Translations under genes and position numbers: made by a program
Notes under the pieces: generated by a model
Databases searched by the model: none
Seen by the model: the letters and a program-made list of their open reading frames with translations, nothing else
Told to the model about the DNA's origin: nothing
Part shown: piece after piece, positions 17,440-25,352 of the stretch
Numbering within the stretch: position 1 is the stretch's first letter
Layout: each line of letters starts with the position of its first letter
Origin: Alistipes sp.
GTDB taxonomy: Bacteria; Bacteroidota; Bacteroidia; Bacteroidales; Rikenellaceae
Length of the DNA stretch: 64,000 nucleotides
Direction: 5' to 3'
Assembly (NCBI GenBank): GCA_017437045.1
Contig: JAFSBY010000028.1
Span: 62,001-126,000, forward strand

Positions 17440-19790
17440 TCATCGACAACCAACCCTGCGATCTGCCGTGCAACAACCTGACCCTCCCGGGATTTGACTT
17501 CTCCCAGACCGGCGACCTCAATGCCCTCCGCGAGGGGCGAACGCTGCGCATCACCCTCCCACGCACGGCCACCAACGACCGCCTCATCGGTCGTCCGTGC
17601 GACCCCCAAACGGCCATCCGATTCAATGCCACAGACCACCGTGCCCGCATTGAGGTGGAGGGGACCCCGCTGCTGCAAGGCTCGATCCACCTGCTGACGG
17701 CCTCCGACGAGGGCTACACGCTCGAGATCCACGAACCGGGAAGCGGTTGGGCCTCCCAGGCTGCCCTGCAACAGCTGCATGAGTTGCATTTCGACTACAA
17801 GAAACAACTCACCCCGCAGACCATCTGTGAGAGTTGGCGCGACGATAGTCCTGTGCGCTTTTTCCCGATCCACCGCGACGACTATGAGCCGAGTTACAAT
17901 TCACTCGACCTGCTCCCCTCCGAGCGTATCCTTTCGGTCGATGATTACCACCCATTCCTGCATCTGGCCTCGCTCCTCGAGCAGCTCTTTCGCGAAAGTG
18001 GCTACACGCTCAAGAGCCAATTTCTGCAAAGTGCCCTCTTTCGCTCGCTCTACATCAGCGGAGCCTACTCCACGCGCGACACCGCAGCAGCGGCCTCCCA
18101 CATGGGCTTTTTGGCCAAACGCCTCGGATCGGTTACGGCCGTAGCCAATGCCCACGGCCGAGTGGTGGCCGACCCCTTTGTGCAGGCAGATTACTCGGTG
18201 GGCAACTTAGTCGAAAGTGCCACGCCCCAAAGTGTCGACGCCGAAGGGAAGGTGGTCACGGGACTCTACAACCACGGGAATTGTTTCAGCCTGACCGAAG
18301 ATGGCGCGATCTGCTACACACCACTGACCACAGCCAGCGTAGCCTTCGCCTACTACCTCAAGTACACAACCTCGCATCGCATCTTGACACGCCACCGTCT
18401 GGCCGGATTCGATTCGCTCTACCTCGGACCGGGCAATGAGTTGCACTTCACCCTGACCAACCGCTACGAGGATCGCCGCGAGGCCCTCAACGCCGAGCAA
18501 CGCTACCGCGTCTTGGTCTTTGACCACACCGCCGGAGCCTCCTACCGTCTCTCGGTCAGCCTCGACGGGGAGCCCGACCAATGGGCCACTACCTTCGCCG
18601 AACGATCCGCCTCGGTGATTCTGCCGGCTTCGGGGAGCCCCTCCAATCCGCAGTTAGAGATCCTTCACGGCACCACGTGGGAGCCCTACACCGGCGATTG
18701 GGCGATGTACGATGGCCATATCGAGGAGTATGGCCAGACGATTGTCGAATTGCGCATTCGCACCGCCTCGGAGTTGCTCACGCCCTCCACACCCAAGAGC
18801 TTCGATACGATCTACTTTTTCGGCGCCGACGAGGGGATGACGCTCACGCTGCACCCGGAGTGCTCGATCGAGGCCCACTTCCTCTCCACGCCGGGCTTTG
18901 GCTCCTCGATCACCTTTCAAGATGTGGCACAATTGCAAATTCGTCAAATCGAACTTTTGGAGGCCGTAGCACACCTCTTCAACCTGCGTTTTGCCACCGA
19001 CGAGGCGATCAAAACGGTCTATATCGAGCCATACGACGACTTCTATGGCAGCCACGAGGTGGATTGGTGCGACAAGGTGGATTGGGAGGAGCCGATCTGC
19101 TTCACCGACCTCACCCCGCAACTGCACACCACGCGTACCTGGTGCTACGAAGCGGGGGATGGAGCTGTCAAACGATTCGAGGCACAAGAGGGGACCTCGC
19201 TCGGCAGTTGGACCTACACGACCAACAGCTACGCCACACTCCGAGGGAGGCAGGTGCTGCGCAATCCGCTCTTTCGAGCCTCGGTCAGCAGCGTTGGCCA
19301 CTACACCAATGCCCCCTCGGCGCGGCTGCTGCAGGTGGGCGACCGCGACGACCCAACCGAGGATGCTACGAACTTTTCGCCGCGCATTGTCAGCTATTTG
19401 GGCATGCACCCGCTTGCCGCAGGGGAGTGGTGGGGACATCCGGCAAACGAAGGAGCTTACCCGCTCGTAGCGTTTCATTTTGCAGGGGATGAGACGACCG
19501 AGGGGCTGAACCTCGGTTTTGAGGATCGGGAGGAGGTCACAGGGCTGCATCGTTACTACGACCGTGCGCTGCATGATCAAGTCTATGGGGGTCGCATCTC
19601 CCTCTCGCTCCACCTCCCACCCCATCGCCTCGCCTCGTTGCTGAGGATCAACGATGTCGGAGGCGATCGGCGCGCCATCTTCCGGTTGAGCACTCCGGAG
19701 GGTGACCTCTCCGCCATCTTGGAGCAGATCGAGGCCTTTGACCCAGCCACCGGCATCATTCGTTGCCACTTTATCCGCGTCGATCGATGA
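17430..19790 (+). CDS. Large phage-type protein, possibly tail tip/hub
   Basis: 786 residues, soluble, mostly predicted beta with some helices. The first segment (MELIIDNQPCDLP ... LPGFDFSQTGDLNALREGRTLRITLP) resembles the start of phage baseplate-hub or tail-associated proteins; a middle part contains a SSxHMGF-like helix region and the last third alternates aromatic-rich strands. No peptidase or glycosidase motif is recognised. It is the largest gene of the cassette and the stop overlaps the next start as ATGA. Role in tail-tip formation or receptor binding is inferred from size and order, not from a recognised domain. Confidence 0.6.
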   Translation: MELIIDNQPCDLPCNNLTLPGFDFSQTGDLNALREGRTLRITLPRTATNDRLIGRPCDPQTAIRFNATDHRARIEVEGTPLLQGSIHLLTASDEGYTLEIHEPGSGWASQAALQQLHELHFDYKKQLTPQTICESWRDDSPVRFFPIHRDDYEPSYNSLDLLPSERILSVDDYHPFLHLASLLEQLFRESGYTLKSQFLQSALFRSLYISGAYSTRDTAAAASHMGFLAKRLGSVTAVANAHGRVVADPFVQADYSVGNLVESATPQSVDAEGKVVTGLYNHGNCFSLTEDGAICYTPLTTASVAFAYYLKYTTSHRILTRHRLAGFDSLYLGPGNELHFTLTNRYEDRREALNAEQRYRVLVFDHTAGASYRLSVSLDGEPDQWATTFAERSASVILPASGSPSNPQLEILHGTTWEPYTGDWAMYDGHIEEYGQTIVELRIRTASELLTPSTPKSFDTIYFFGADEGMTLTLHPECSIEAHFLSTPGFGSSITFQDVAQLQIRQIELLEAVAHLFNLRFATDEAIKTVYIEPYDDFYGSHEVDWCDKVDWEEPICFTDLTPQLHTTRTWCYEAGDGAVKRFEAQEGTSLGSWTYTTNSYATLRGRQVLRNPLFRASVSSVGHYTNAPSARLLQVGDRDDPTEDATNFSPRIVSYLGMHPLAAGEWWGHPANEGAYPLVAFHFAGDETTEGLNLGFEDREEVTGLHRYYDRALHDQVYGGRISLSLHLPPHRLASLLRINDVGGDRRAIFRLSTPEGDLSAILEQIEAFDPATGIIRCHFIRVDR

Positions 19791-20059
19791 AACTGACCCA
19801 CCTCGAGCAGCAGCTCTGTCAGCAGCTCGAGCAGGAGATTAAAGGGGTGCGTCGCGAACAGATCATACCCCATCTGTTCACCCTGGGGTTACTCTCCTAC
19901 AAGGCCATCGAAGAGCTGGCCATCCGCCGCCACATCGAGTCCCTCATCGGCCGGGGGCTCTCGACCGGTGGTGCGCTGATCGAAACGGCTCAACACTTCT
20001 GTTGCTCCTACGAGAAGGCGCGAAACATCTATTACAAACCAAAACACAACCATCCATGA
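19787..20059 (+). CDS. Small helical protein, HTH-like
   Basis: 90 residues from the ATG at 19787, which overlaps the preceding stop as ATGA; an earlier in-frame ATG at 19763 would overlap more and is less likely. Nearly all helical: EQQLCQQLEQEIKG, HLFTLGLLSYKAIEELAIRR, then GGALIETAQHFCCSYEKAR, which has the spacing of a helix-turn-helix. It ends in a basic tail (KPKHNH). Lies immediately before the prohead protease. It could be a small DNA-binding packaging or regulatory factor, but no family is recognised. Confidence 0.6.
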   Translation: MKLTHLEQQLCQQLEQEIKGVRREQIIPHLFTLGLLSYKAIEELAIRRHIESLIGRGLSTGGALIETAQHFCCSYEKARNIYYKPKHNHP

Positions 20060-20967
20060 TCAAACCCACAAAAATCCACATCAACAACGAAGCCTCGTGC
20101 TGCCTGATCGAGATCGAAGGGACGATCGGTGTGCCCGAAGAGTGGCAATTTGACGACCCAGACAGTCGCGTAGCCACCTACGAACGCTTCCGCGAATCGG
20201 TCGCCCGCATTGCCCAAATCGAGGCCCCGGAGATCATCGTCTCGATCCGCTCGACGGGCGGCGATGTAAACGACGCGCTGCTCATCCACGACGCACTGCG
20301 CCAGCTCAACGGCCGCATCACCACACGCTGCTACGGCTACACGGCCTCGGCCGCTACGATCATTGCGCAGGCAGCCTCCGAGGGTTGTCGCGAGATCTCG
20401 GCCAACGCCCTCTACCTGATTCACCAGGCGACCTGCACGACCGAAGGCAACGCCTCCCAGCTGAGCGAACAGCTCGACCTGCTTCGCACGACCGACGAGC
20501 GTCTCGGCGCCCTCTATGCAGCCCGTTCGGGTCGTCCGCAAGAGGAGTTTCAGGCCCTGATGAGCGAAAACAACGGCAACGGGCGTTGGCTCTCGCCCGA
20601 CGAGGTCATTGCAGCCGGATTGGCCGACCGCATCATCGGTGGAGAAGCGTCAGTCGAGACCTCTCCCACCCAACCGGCCTCCACGGAGCAGCCCTCAGCC
20701 CTGCGCAACGGCATCCATCGCCTGCTGCGAGCCATTGGCGTAGAACCTGCAGCCACACAAGCGGAGCTGCCCGAGGATCACAACATCCTGCATTTTCAAG
20801 AGGTCTTCAACACCCAGCGTCGGCGTGCCATCAGTGCCATGTCCGCACAAAAACAGTATGAGCCGACACGCACAAAGCCGGTCGAAGATCCCTCTTATCA
20901 GGAGGCCACCCTCTCGGCCAACGCCAAAGCCTATGCCGAGGATCTCAAACAATTCAAACGCTATTAA
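20056..20967 (+). CDS. ClpP-like prohead (head maturation) protease
   Basis: 303 residues from ATG at 20056, overlapping the previous stop as ATGA; the longer frame from 20002 is rejected. Residues 15-195 are ClpP-like: oxyanion-hole region STGGDV (66-71), nucleophile Ser98 in GYTASAATI, His123 in LIHQ. The Ser-His spacing of 25 equals that of E. coli ClpP. The third catalytic residue is not obvious: the segment NGNGRWLSPDEV replaces the Asp-containing ClpP block. The C-terminal 110 residues are a low-complexity, charged extension that may act as a scaffold/delta domain to be cut off. Directly precedes the capsid gene, as in HK97-type phages. Confidence 0.85.
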   Translation: MIKPTKIHINNEASCCLIEIEGTIGVPEEWQFDDPDSRVATYERFRESVARIAQIEAPEIIVSIRSTGGDVNDALLIHDALRQLNGRITTRCYGYTASAATIIAQAASEGCREISANALYLIHQATCTTEGNASQLSEQLDLLRTTDERLGALYAARSGRPQEEFQALMSENNGNGRWLSPDEVIAAGLADRIIGGEASVETSPTQPASTEQPSALRNGIHRLLRAIGVEPAATQAELPEDHNILHFQEVFNTQRRRAISAMSAQKQYEPTRTKPVEDPSYQEATLSANAKAYAEDLKQFKRY

Positions 20968-21013
20968 AACAACCTACAACAACCATTCATTTACCCATTA
21001 AAAACCATTTATT

Positions 21014-21991
21014 ATGCCTTACTTAGAAACTGTAAAGACCTACACAGGAAACGACGTTGAGAAGATCTTTTTCCGCCCCATGCTGACGGGCCCTTCGGCC
21101 GCAGACCTCGGCATCCGTGTACTGTACAACCTGCCAGCACCGACCACGGTCCAATATTGGAGCCCCTATCGTAATATTTTGCAGCCGCTCGAGGGCTCCG
21201 GTTGGAATGGCGGCAAGGGTGCCAACAAACTCCAGAAGACGATCCGGATGGAGCGAGTGAAGGCCGAATTGGCCTTCTCGGCAGCCGACTACTATTCGAT
21301 GGTCTATGAGACAATCACGGCACAGCCCGATGTCAATTTCGAGGATCTGACCGGCACGATCATCGAGCAGGCCGAGACGGCCATCTTCAAGCAGAACATC
21401 GCCGAGAATCTGCGTGTCACCATGTGGATCGGCGACACCCAGAACGCGCAGGGCTACAACACCTTCAACGGACTGCTCTCCCACATTAAGGCATTCAAGG
21501 AGGATGAAGCTTTCACGCCGATCAGCTATTCAGCGCAGGACAAACAAGACCCCGCGTTCATCCCAAGCCTCTTCAACAACTTGTGGGATCAGCTGCATGT
21601 GGATGCCCAATCGGCCAAGCACGAGGGCCAGCTCGCCTTCTTCGTCACGAGCGACATCTACAACCTCTACGAAAAATACCTCGACTCGATGGGGGTTGAT
21701 GCCGCCTACACGGGCACCCTTGAGGGGCATACCGAACTGATGTACCACGGCATCCCGGTCATCGACATCCGTCTGAGCCGCTATTTGGCGGATACCTCCT
21801 TCGATCAATCGTTTGCCCTCTTGACAGACCGTCGCAACCTGATCCTGGCGGTCAATACGGCCGATATGCCCGGCAACGAGGTGCGCATGTGGTATAACCC
21901 CGACGAGATGGAGAATCGTCAGCGAGCCACCTTCATGGCCGGCACGGCGATCCTCGACGAGAGCCTCTTCTCCTACGCTCACATCCTGTAA
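21014..21991 (+). CDS. Major capsid protein, HK97-like
   Basis: 325 residues. Placed directly after the maturation protease, with its own 46-base AT-rich leader and codon use favouring expression. Features typical of Bacteroidetes phage capsids: an N-terminal arm, a long central helix (FEDLTGTIIEQAETAIFKQN), the GYNTFNGLLSHI region, YHGIPVIDIRLS, and a C-terminal strand block MWYNPDEMENRQRATFMAGT. No N-terminal delta domain is present, which fits a scaffold supplied separately or by the protease extension. The fold is inferred from context and pattern; a structural prediction would settle it. Confidence 0.75.
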   Translation: MPYLETVKTYTGNDVEKIFFRPMLTGPSAADLGIRVLYNLPAPTTVQYWSPYRNILQPLEGSGWNGGKGANKLQKTIRMERVKAELAFSAADYYSMVYETITAQPDVNFEDLTGTIIEQAETAIFKQNIAENLRVTMWIGDTQNAQGYNTFNGLLSHIKAFKEDEAFTPISYSAQDKQDPAFIPSLFNNLWDQLHVDAQSAKHEGQLAFFVTSDIYNLYEKYLDSMGVDAAYTGTLEGHTELMYHGIPVIDIRLSRYLADTSFDQSFALLTDRRNLILAVNTADMPGNEVRMWYNPDEMENRQRATFMAGTAILDESLFSYAHIL

Positions 21992-22045
21992 TCCACCCCG
22001 GGGGCACGTCCCACGGCGTGCCCCCACATCAACCCAACCCTTGCT

Positions 22046-23266
22046 ATGACTAAAAAGATTCGATCCACGGCGGTCGGCCTACGCAACACCTCCGACCCCT
22101 ACATCCTCTCCCCCATGCCTGTCGATAATCGCCATTGCTGGCGTTGGGGCGATGATAACCTCTTTCCCCAGGCCCTTGCGCTGATGGCACGTCGCTCGAC
22201 CACCCATCGCCGCATTATCAACGACAAATCGGACTACATTGCCGGCAAAGGCTTCATCTGCGACGAATCGGCGGTTCCCGAACTTGCCTCGTTTATTCGT
22301 TGTGCCAACGGGCATAACGAGACGCTCCGTCAGGTGATCAGCAAACTCGCCTTCGACAAGGCCCTCTTCGGCAACGCTTTTTTGGAGGTCGTAACCGACG
22401 CCCGCCACTCGTTCCTGGCTCTCTACCACCAAGATGCCTCGCGGTGCCGATTGGCCCGCGACTCGCAGCATGTCCTGCTGCACCACGATTGGAGCCAATT
22501 CCGAGCCTCCGAGGCACAATCGCTCCCGCTCTATCCCCATTTCGAGGAGCAGGCCGACGGATCGCTCCGCTCGATGATCCACTATAAAGACTACGAGCCG
22601 ACCTTCGACCACTATGGCGTCCCCTCCTACATTGCCGGCATGAATGTCTCGGCCATCGCCTACAAAACCGATCGGTGGAACATCTCGCGCCTCGACAACT
22701 CGTTCCAACTCTCGGGCGTCATGATGCTCGACTCGGCGGTCGATAACGAGGCTGAGGCCGAGCGGCTCATCCGCTTGGCCGAGGAGAAATTTGGCGGCAA
22801 GCCCGGCCAGGTGATGTTTGTCTTGCGCGATGGCAGCGAAGCGGACAACTCCCACTTCATCCCGATCACCTCCCAAAACGACGGAGATTGGCGCGACCTG
22901 CATGAGCAGGCCCTGGCCGATATTGTCGTGGCACACTCCTGGTTTCGCACACTCAGTGGGCTGGATTACAGCTCCGGATTCAATTCCGAGCGCATTCTGC
23001 AAGAGTATGAGGTGGCCCTCAACACGGTCATCTTGGCCGAGCAGGCCGATCTGCTCGAGCCGATTCGGGAGGTGATCGCCTCGACCCTCGCCGTAGATTG
23101 TTCCTCGCTTGAGATCATCAATCGCCCGCCGACGCGCTCCAAGCCGATCTACATGAAGGTTTGGGAGGCCCGTAAAGCGGATGGTTTGGAGTACGACCCC
23201 GAGGACGAACGCCAACAGTTCTACCTCTCCGAGATCACGAAGTATAACCTTAAATCCATCCACTAA
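22046..23266 (+). CDS. Phage portal protein
   Basis: 406 residues. Portal-like features include the N-terminal clip preceding WRWGDDNLFPQAL, a helix/strand core with GKGFICDE and KALFGNAFLEVV, the conserved portal phrase WNISRLDNSFQLSGVMML, a long helix with GFNSERILQEYEVALNTVI, and a C-terminal acidic tail. Portals form the dodecameric DNA gate of tailed phage heads (known). Here it lies after the capsid gene rather than before the protease, an unusual order. Stop and next start overlap by one base (TAATG). Confidence 0.8.
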   Translation: MTKKIRSTAVGLRNTSDPYILSPMPVDNRHCWRWGDDNLFPQALALMARRSTTHRRIINDKSDYIAGKGFICDESAVPELASFIRCANGHNETLRQVISKLAFDKALFGNAFLEVVTDARHSFLALYHQDASRCRLARDSQHVLLHHDWSQFRASEAQSLPLYPHFEEQADGSLRSMIHYKDYEPTFDHYGVPSYIAGMNVSAIAYKTDRWNISRLDNSFQLSGVMMLDSAVDNEAEAERLIRLAEEKFGGKPGQVMFVLRDGSEADNSHFIPITSQNDGDWRDLHEQALADIVVAHSWFRTLSGLDYSSGFNSERILQEYEVALNTVILAEQADLLEPIREVIASTLAVDCSSLEIINRPPTRSKPIYMKVWEARKADGLEYDPEDERQQFYLSEITKYNLKSIH

Positions 23267-23739
23267 TGACGACGCTTATCACCCCACAAGAGGTTCTCCA
23301 ACGCGGTTTTGCCGGCATCGCACCCCTCTCTCCCGAGATGGTCACCTCGGCCGACATCTTAGCCGCCGAAGAGCGATACCTGATTCCGGCAATCGGCCCT
23401 GCGCTCCACGCCCGACTGCTGCAAGGCAACGATGCGAGCTTCGTAGCTGACTACCTGGCAGCCCCACTGGCCCTCTTCACACGCCTGCTTATCCAGCCGC
23501 GCCTGCAGCTGCTCACCACGCGCATCGGCGTGTTGGAGCCCTCGACCGACCAAGGCTCGGCTGCCAAAACAGCCTCGCTCAATCGTCTGCAACAGAGCCT
23601 GCGCAACGAAGCCTCGACGCTGCTACGCCGCGCCATCCGTTACCTGGAGGCCCACGCCTCCGAATACCCCGAATATGACCCTCACCAAAACATCTTAAAC
23701 CGTTGTACCATCCATGGAAATTACCTACAAATTCATTAG
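23266..23739 (+). CDS. Head-tail connector-like protein
   Basis: 157 residues, almost wholly helical: SADILAAEERYLIPAIG, LHARLLQG, VADYLAAPLALFTRLLI, and a final long helix LNRLQQSLRNEASTLLRR. This matches the size, helical make-up and position after the portal of gp6-type connectors and of DUF6712-like Bacteroidetes phage proteins (family name from memory). Its 3' end overlaps the holin gene by 26 bases, so translation is probably coupled. Confidence 0.6.
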   Translation: MTTLITPQEVLQRGFAGIAPLSPEMVTSADILAAEERYLIPAIGPALHARLLQGNDASFVADYLAAPLALFTRLLIQPRLQLLTTRIGVLEPSTDQGSAAKTASLNRLQQSLRNEASTLLRRAIRYLEAHASEYPEYDPHQNILNRCTIHGNYLQIH

Positions 23740-24139
23740 TGGCTGCGTAGCCGCCCTCGTAGCCCTCTTTGCCCCGATTGCACCGTTGATTATCTGCACC
23801 CTGCTCTTCATTGCCATCGACTTCATCTCGGGCATTTTAGCCGACCGCAAAATGGCTCGCGACGAGGGCCGGCAGTGGTTTTTCGAGAGTGGTCGTGCCT
23901 GGCACACCATCCTCAAAGCCGGCCTTGCGATTGTCGCGCTGGGTATGTCCTGGCTCATCGACAGCTGCATCCTGCAGTTCCTGCATCTGAATCTGGCCCA
24001 GCTCTTCGCCGGATTCACCTGCGGTATCGAGCTATGGTCGTTCCTCGAGAATGCCGCCCAATTGAGCGACGCTCCACTCTTTCGCTGGTTGCGCCAATTT
24101 GTCCACCGCCGCATCCGAAAGGAGGTAGCGCATGAGTAG
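23714..24139 (+). CDS. Phage holin
   Basis: 141 residues with three to four hydrophobic segments (CVAALVALFAPIAPLIICTLLFIAIDFISGI, ILKAGLAIVALGMSWLI, LFAGFTCGIELWSFLENAA) and a basic C-terminus (RRIRKEVAHE). The IDFISGILADRK segment with the downstream FxS/R pattern is typical of the toxin-secretion/phage-lysis holin family seen in Bacteroidetes prophages. Holins open the inner membrane to release endolysin. The gene overlaps both neighbours (26 and 8 bases) and is followed directly by the endolysin. Confidence 0.8.
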   Translation: MEITYKFISGCVAALVALFAPIAPLIICTLLFIAIDFISGILADRKMARDEGRQWFFESGRAWHTILKAGLAIVALGMSWLIDSCILQFLHLNLAQLFAGFTCGIELWSFLENAAQLSDAPLFRWLRQFVHRRIRKEVAHE

Positions 24140-24533
24140 AGGGCTTCGCAACTGCAATCCGGGCAATATTCGCCACTCCATCGCCCGCTTTCGGGGTGAG
24201 GTACGCCCCTCGCGCGATGCCGCCTTCAAAGAGTTCTCCTCGCTGGCGTGGGGCTATCGTGCTATCTTTGTCGTGCTGAACACCTACCGCAAGAAGCATG
24301 GCCTACGCACCCTGCCCGAGATGGTTGCCCGCTGGGCCCCTCCCTCCGAGAACCACACCTCGGCCTATATTCAGGCCGTTCAACGCATGACCGGCATCCC
24401 GCTCGACGAGCCGATCTGCACCGACGACGAGCAGACGATGATCCCGCTGGCGATGGCCATCTCGCAGGTCGAAAATGGCGTTCCGGCCTCCCGAGCCGAT
24501 GTAGAGGCCGGCTGGCGACTCTATCGCACCTAA
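24132..24533 (+). CDS. Phage endolysin-like protein (P5-type muramidase fold)
   Basis: 133 residues beginning with RGLRNCNPGNIRHS; the NPGNIR block is the hallmark of the structural-protein-P5/lysozyme-like family in phages. Later blocks: DAAFKEFSSLAWGYRAIFVVLNTY, MVARWAPPSENHTSAYI and MAISQVENG. Expected to cut peptidoglycan; the exact catalytic Glu is not assigned here, and E33/E28-like acidic residues are candidates. No signal peptide, so export would rely on the holin encoded just upstream. Last gene of the cassette, followed by a hairpin terminator. Confidence 0.8.
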   Translation: MSRGLRNCNPGNIRHSIARFRGEVRPSRDAAFKEFSSLAWGYRAIFVVLNTYRKKHGLRTLPEMVARWAPPSENHTSAYIQAVQRMTGIPLDEPICTDDEQTMIPLAMAISQVENGVPASRADVEAGWRLYRT

Positions 24534-24551
24534 TCATCCACCCACCACAAA

Positions 24552-24587
24552 AAGAGGCTGTCCAACCCATCTGTTGGACAGCCTCTT
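24552..24587. terminator. Shared terminator between phage cassette and DUF3826
   Basis: Perfect 15-bp stem AAGAGGCTGTCCAAC / GTTGGACAGCCTCTT with 6-base loop; T-run follows on the minus strand, so it is strongest for the leftward DUF3826 transcript but can stop both. Confidence 0.8.
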
Positions 24588-24623
24588 GTGCATGTAAAAG
24601 CGGGATTCGTCCCCTCCCGAGGA

Positions 24624-25298
24624 TTATTTACCCTCCTGCTTTTTGCGCTCCTCGATACGCTTATACCACGCTTCGCGCTCGGCCTTCAGGTCATAACCAC
24701 GCTTGGAGAGGTAGTTGTTGATACGACCCTTATATTTGCCAAAGACCTCATGTTTCTTGTTCGAGCTCTCGGCATCAACGGCCAACTCACGCGCCTCCTC
24801 CAGCCACACGCGGATCTGCTCCTTCTCCTCGTCGGTCAGCGTCGGGATCATATCCAGGTGTGAGTCGTAAGTCACCTTCACCACACCGAAGGTAATTCCA
24901 TCCATCACCGCCTCGATCTGCTCATCATTCAGATAGAGCGACAAGGTGGCCGGAAAGGCGAAGTGCGAACGATAGAGTTTGCTGTCACACTCATATTTGG
25001 CAAAATCCTGCGCCATCTGCTTTGCCTCGCCCGTCAGCCCCTGCTCTTTGACGGCAGCCAGACGTTGATCGCGGGCTTCGTAGATGTCGTTGAGCTCAAA
25101 ATAGCGATTGGCAACGATCGTTACGACCTCCTGCTTGACCGCCTCATCGGTCAAAGCCAGCTTATCGACCACCTTCTCCGAACGGGCCACAATCTTTTTC
25201 ACATACTCCGGATCGCGTCCTTCGCTCTTCAATTCAATGGCCGAGGCCGTCATCACAGCCGCCATCAGCAGCACTACACTCAACAAGATTCGTTTCAT
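24624..25298 (-). CDS. DUF3826 secreted protein, PUL-associated
   Basis: 224 residues. Signal peptide MKRILLSVVLLMAAVMTASA, then a helical protein of about 200 residues with the family phrases VANRYFELNDIYEARD, DQIE-like LNDEQIEAVMDGITFGVV and KYKGRINNYLSKRGYDL. DUF3826 members sit in pectin and rhamnogalacturonan loci of Bacteroidetes, but their activity is not known to me. Periplasmic or extracellular by the signal peptide. It has its own TATATTTG promoter box 30 bases upstream, in the narrow gap after the pectate lyase gene, and a terminator behind it. Confidence 0.85.
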   Translation of the reverse strand: MKRILLSVVLLMAAVMTASAIELKSEGRDPEYVKKIVARSEKVVDKLALTDEAVKQEVVTIVANRYFELNDIYEARDQRLAAVKEQGLTGEAKQMAQDFAKYECDSKLYRSHFAFPATLSLYLNDEQIEAVMDGITFGVVKVTYDSHLDMIPTLTDEEKEQIRVWLEEARELAVDAESSNKKHEVFGKYKGRINNYLSKRGYDLKAEREAWYKRIEERKKQEGK

Positions 25299-25327
25299 AA
25301 GCTCTTTTTTGATTGGTTTTCTGTAGA

Positions 25328-25335
25328 CAAATATA
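25328..25335 (-). promoter_or_regulatory. -7 box for DUF3826
   Basis: TATATTTG on the minus strand, 29 bases before the ATG at 25298. Confidence 0.55.
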
Positions 25336-25352
25336 GGATTATTTTTTGAGAC

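Larger units (their letters stand above)
16255..24590 (+). mobile_element. Reduced phage-derived head/lysis cassette
   Basis: Nine consecutive plus-strand genes with overlaps at most junctions, flanked by minus-strand chromosomal genes. It contains recognisable phage parts (ClpP-like prohead protease, capsid, portal, connector, holin, endolysin) but no terminase, tape measure, tail tube, integrase, repressor or replication gene. No direct repeats or tRNA target mark its ends. Interpreted as a domesticated prophage remnant or dedicated particle-forming locus. Reading frames are all intact, which argues against simple decay. Confidence 0.7.
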
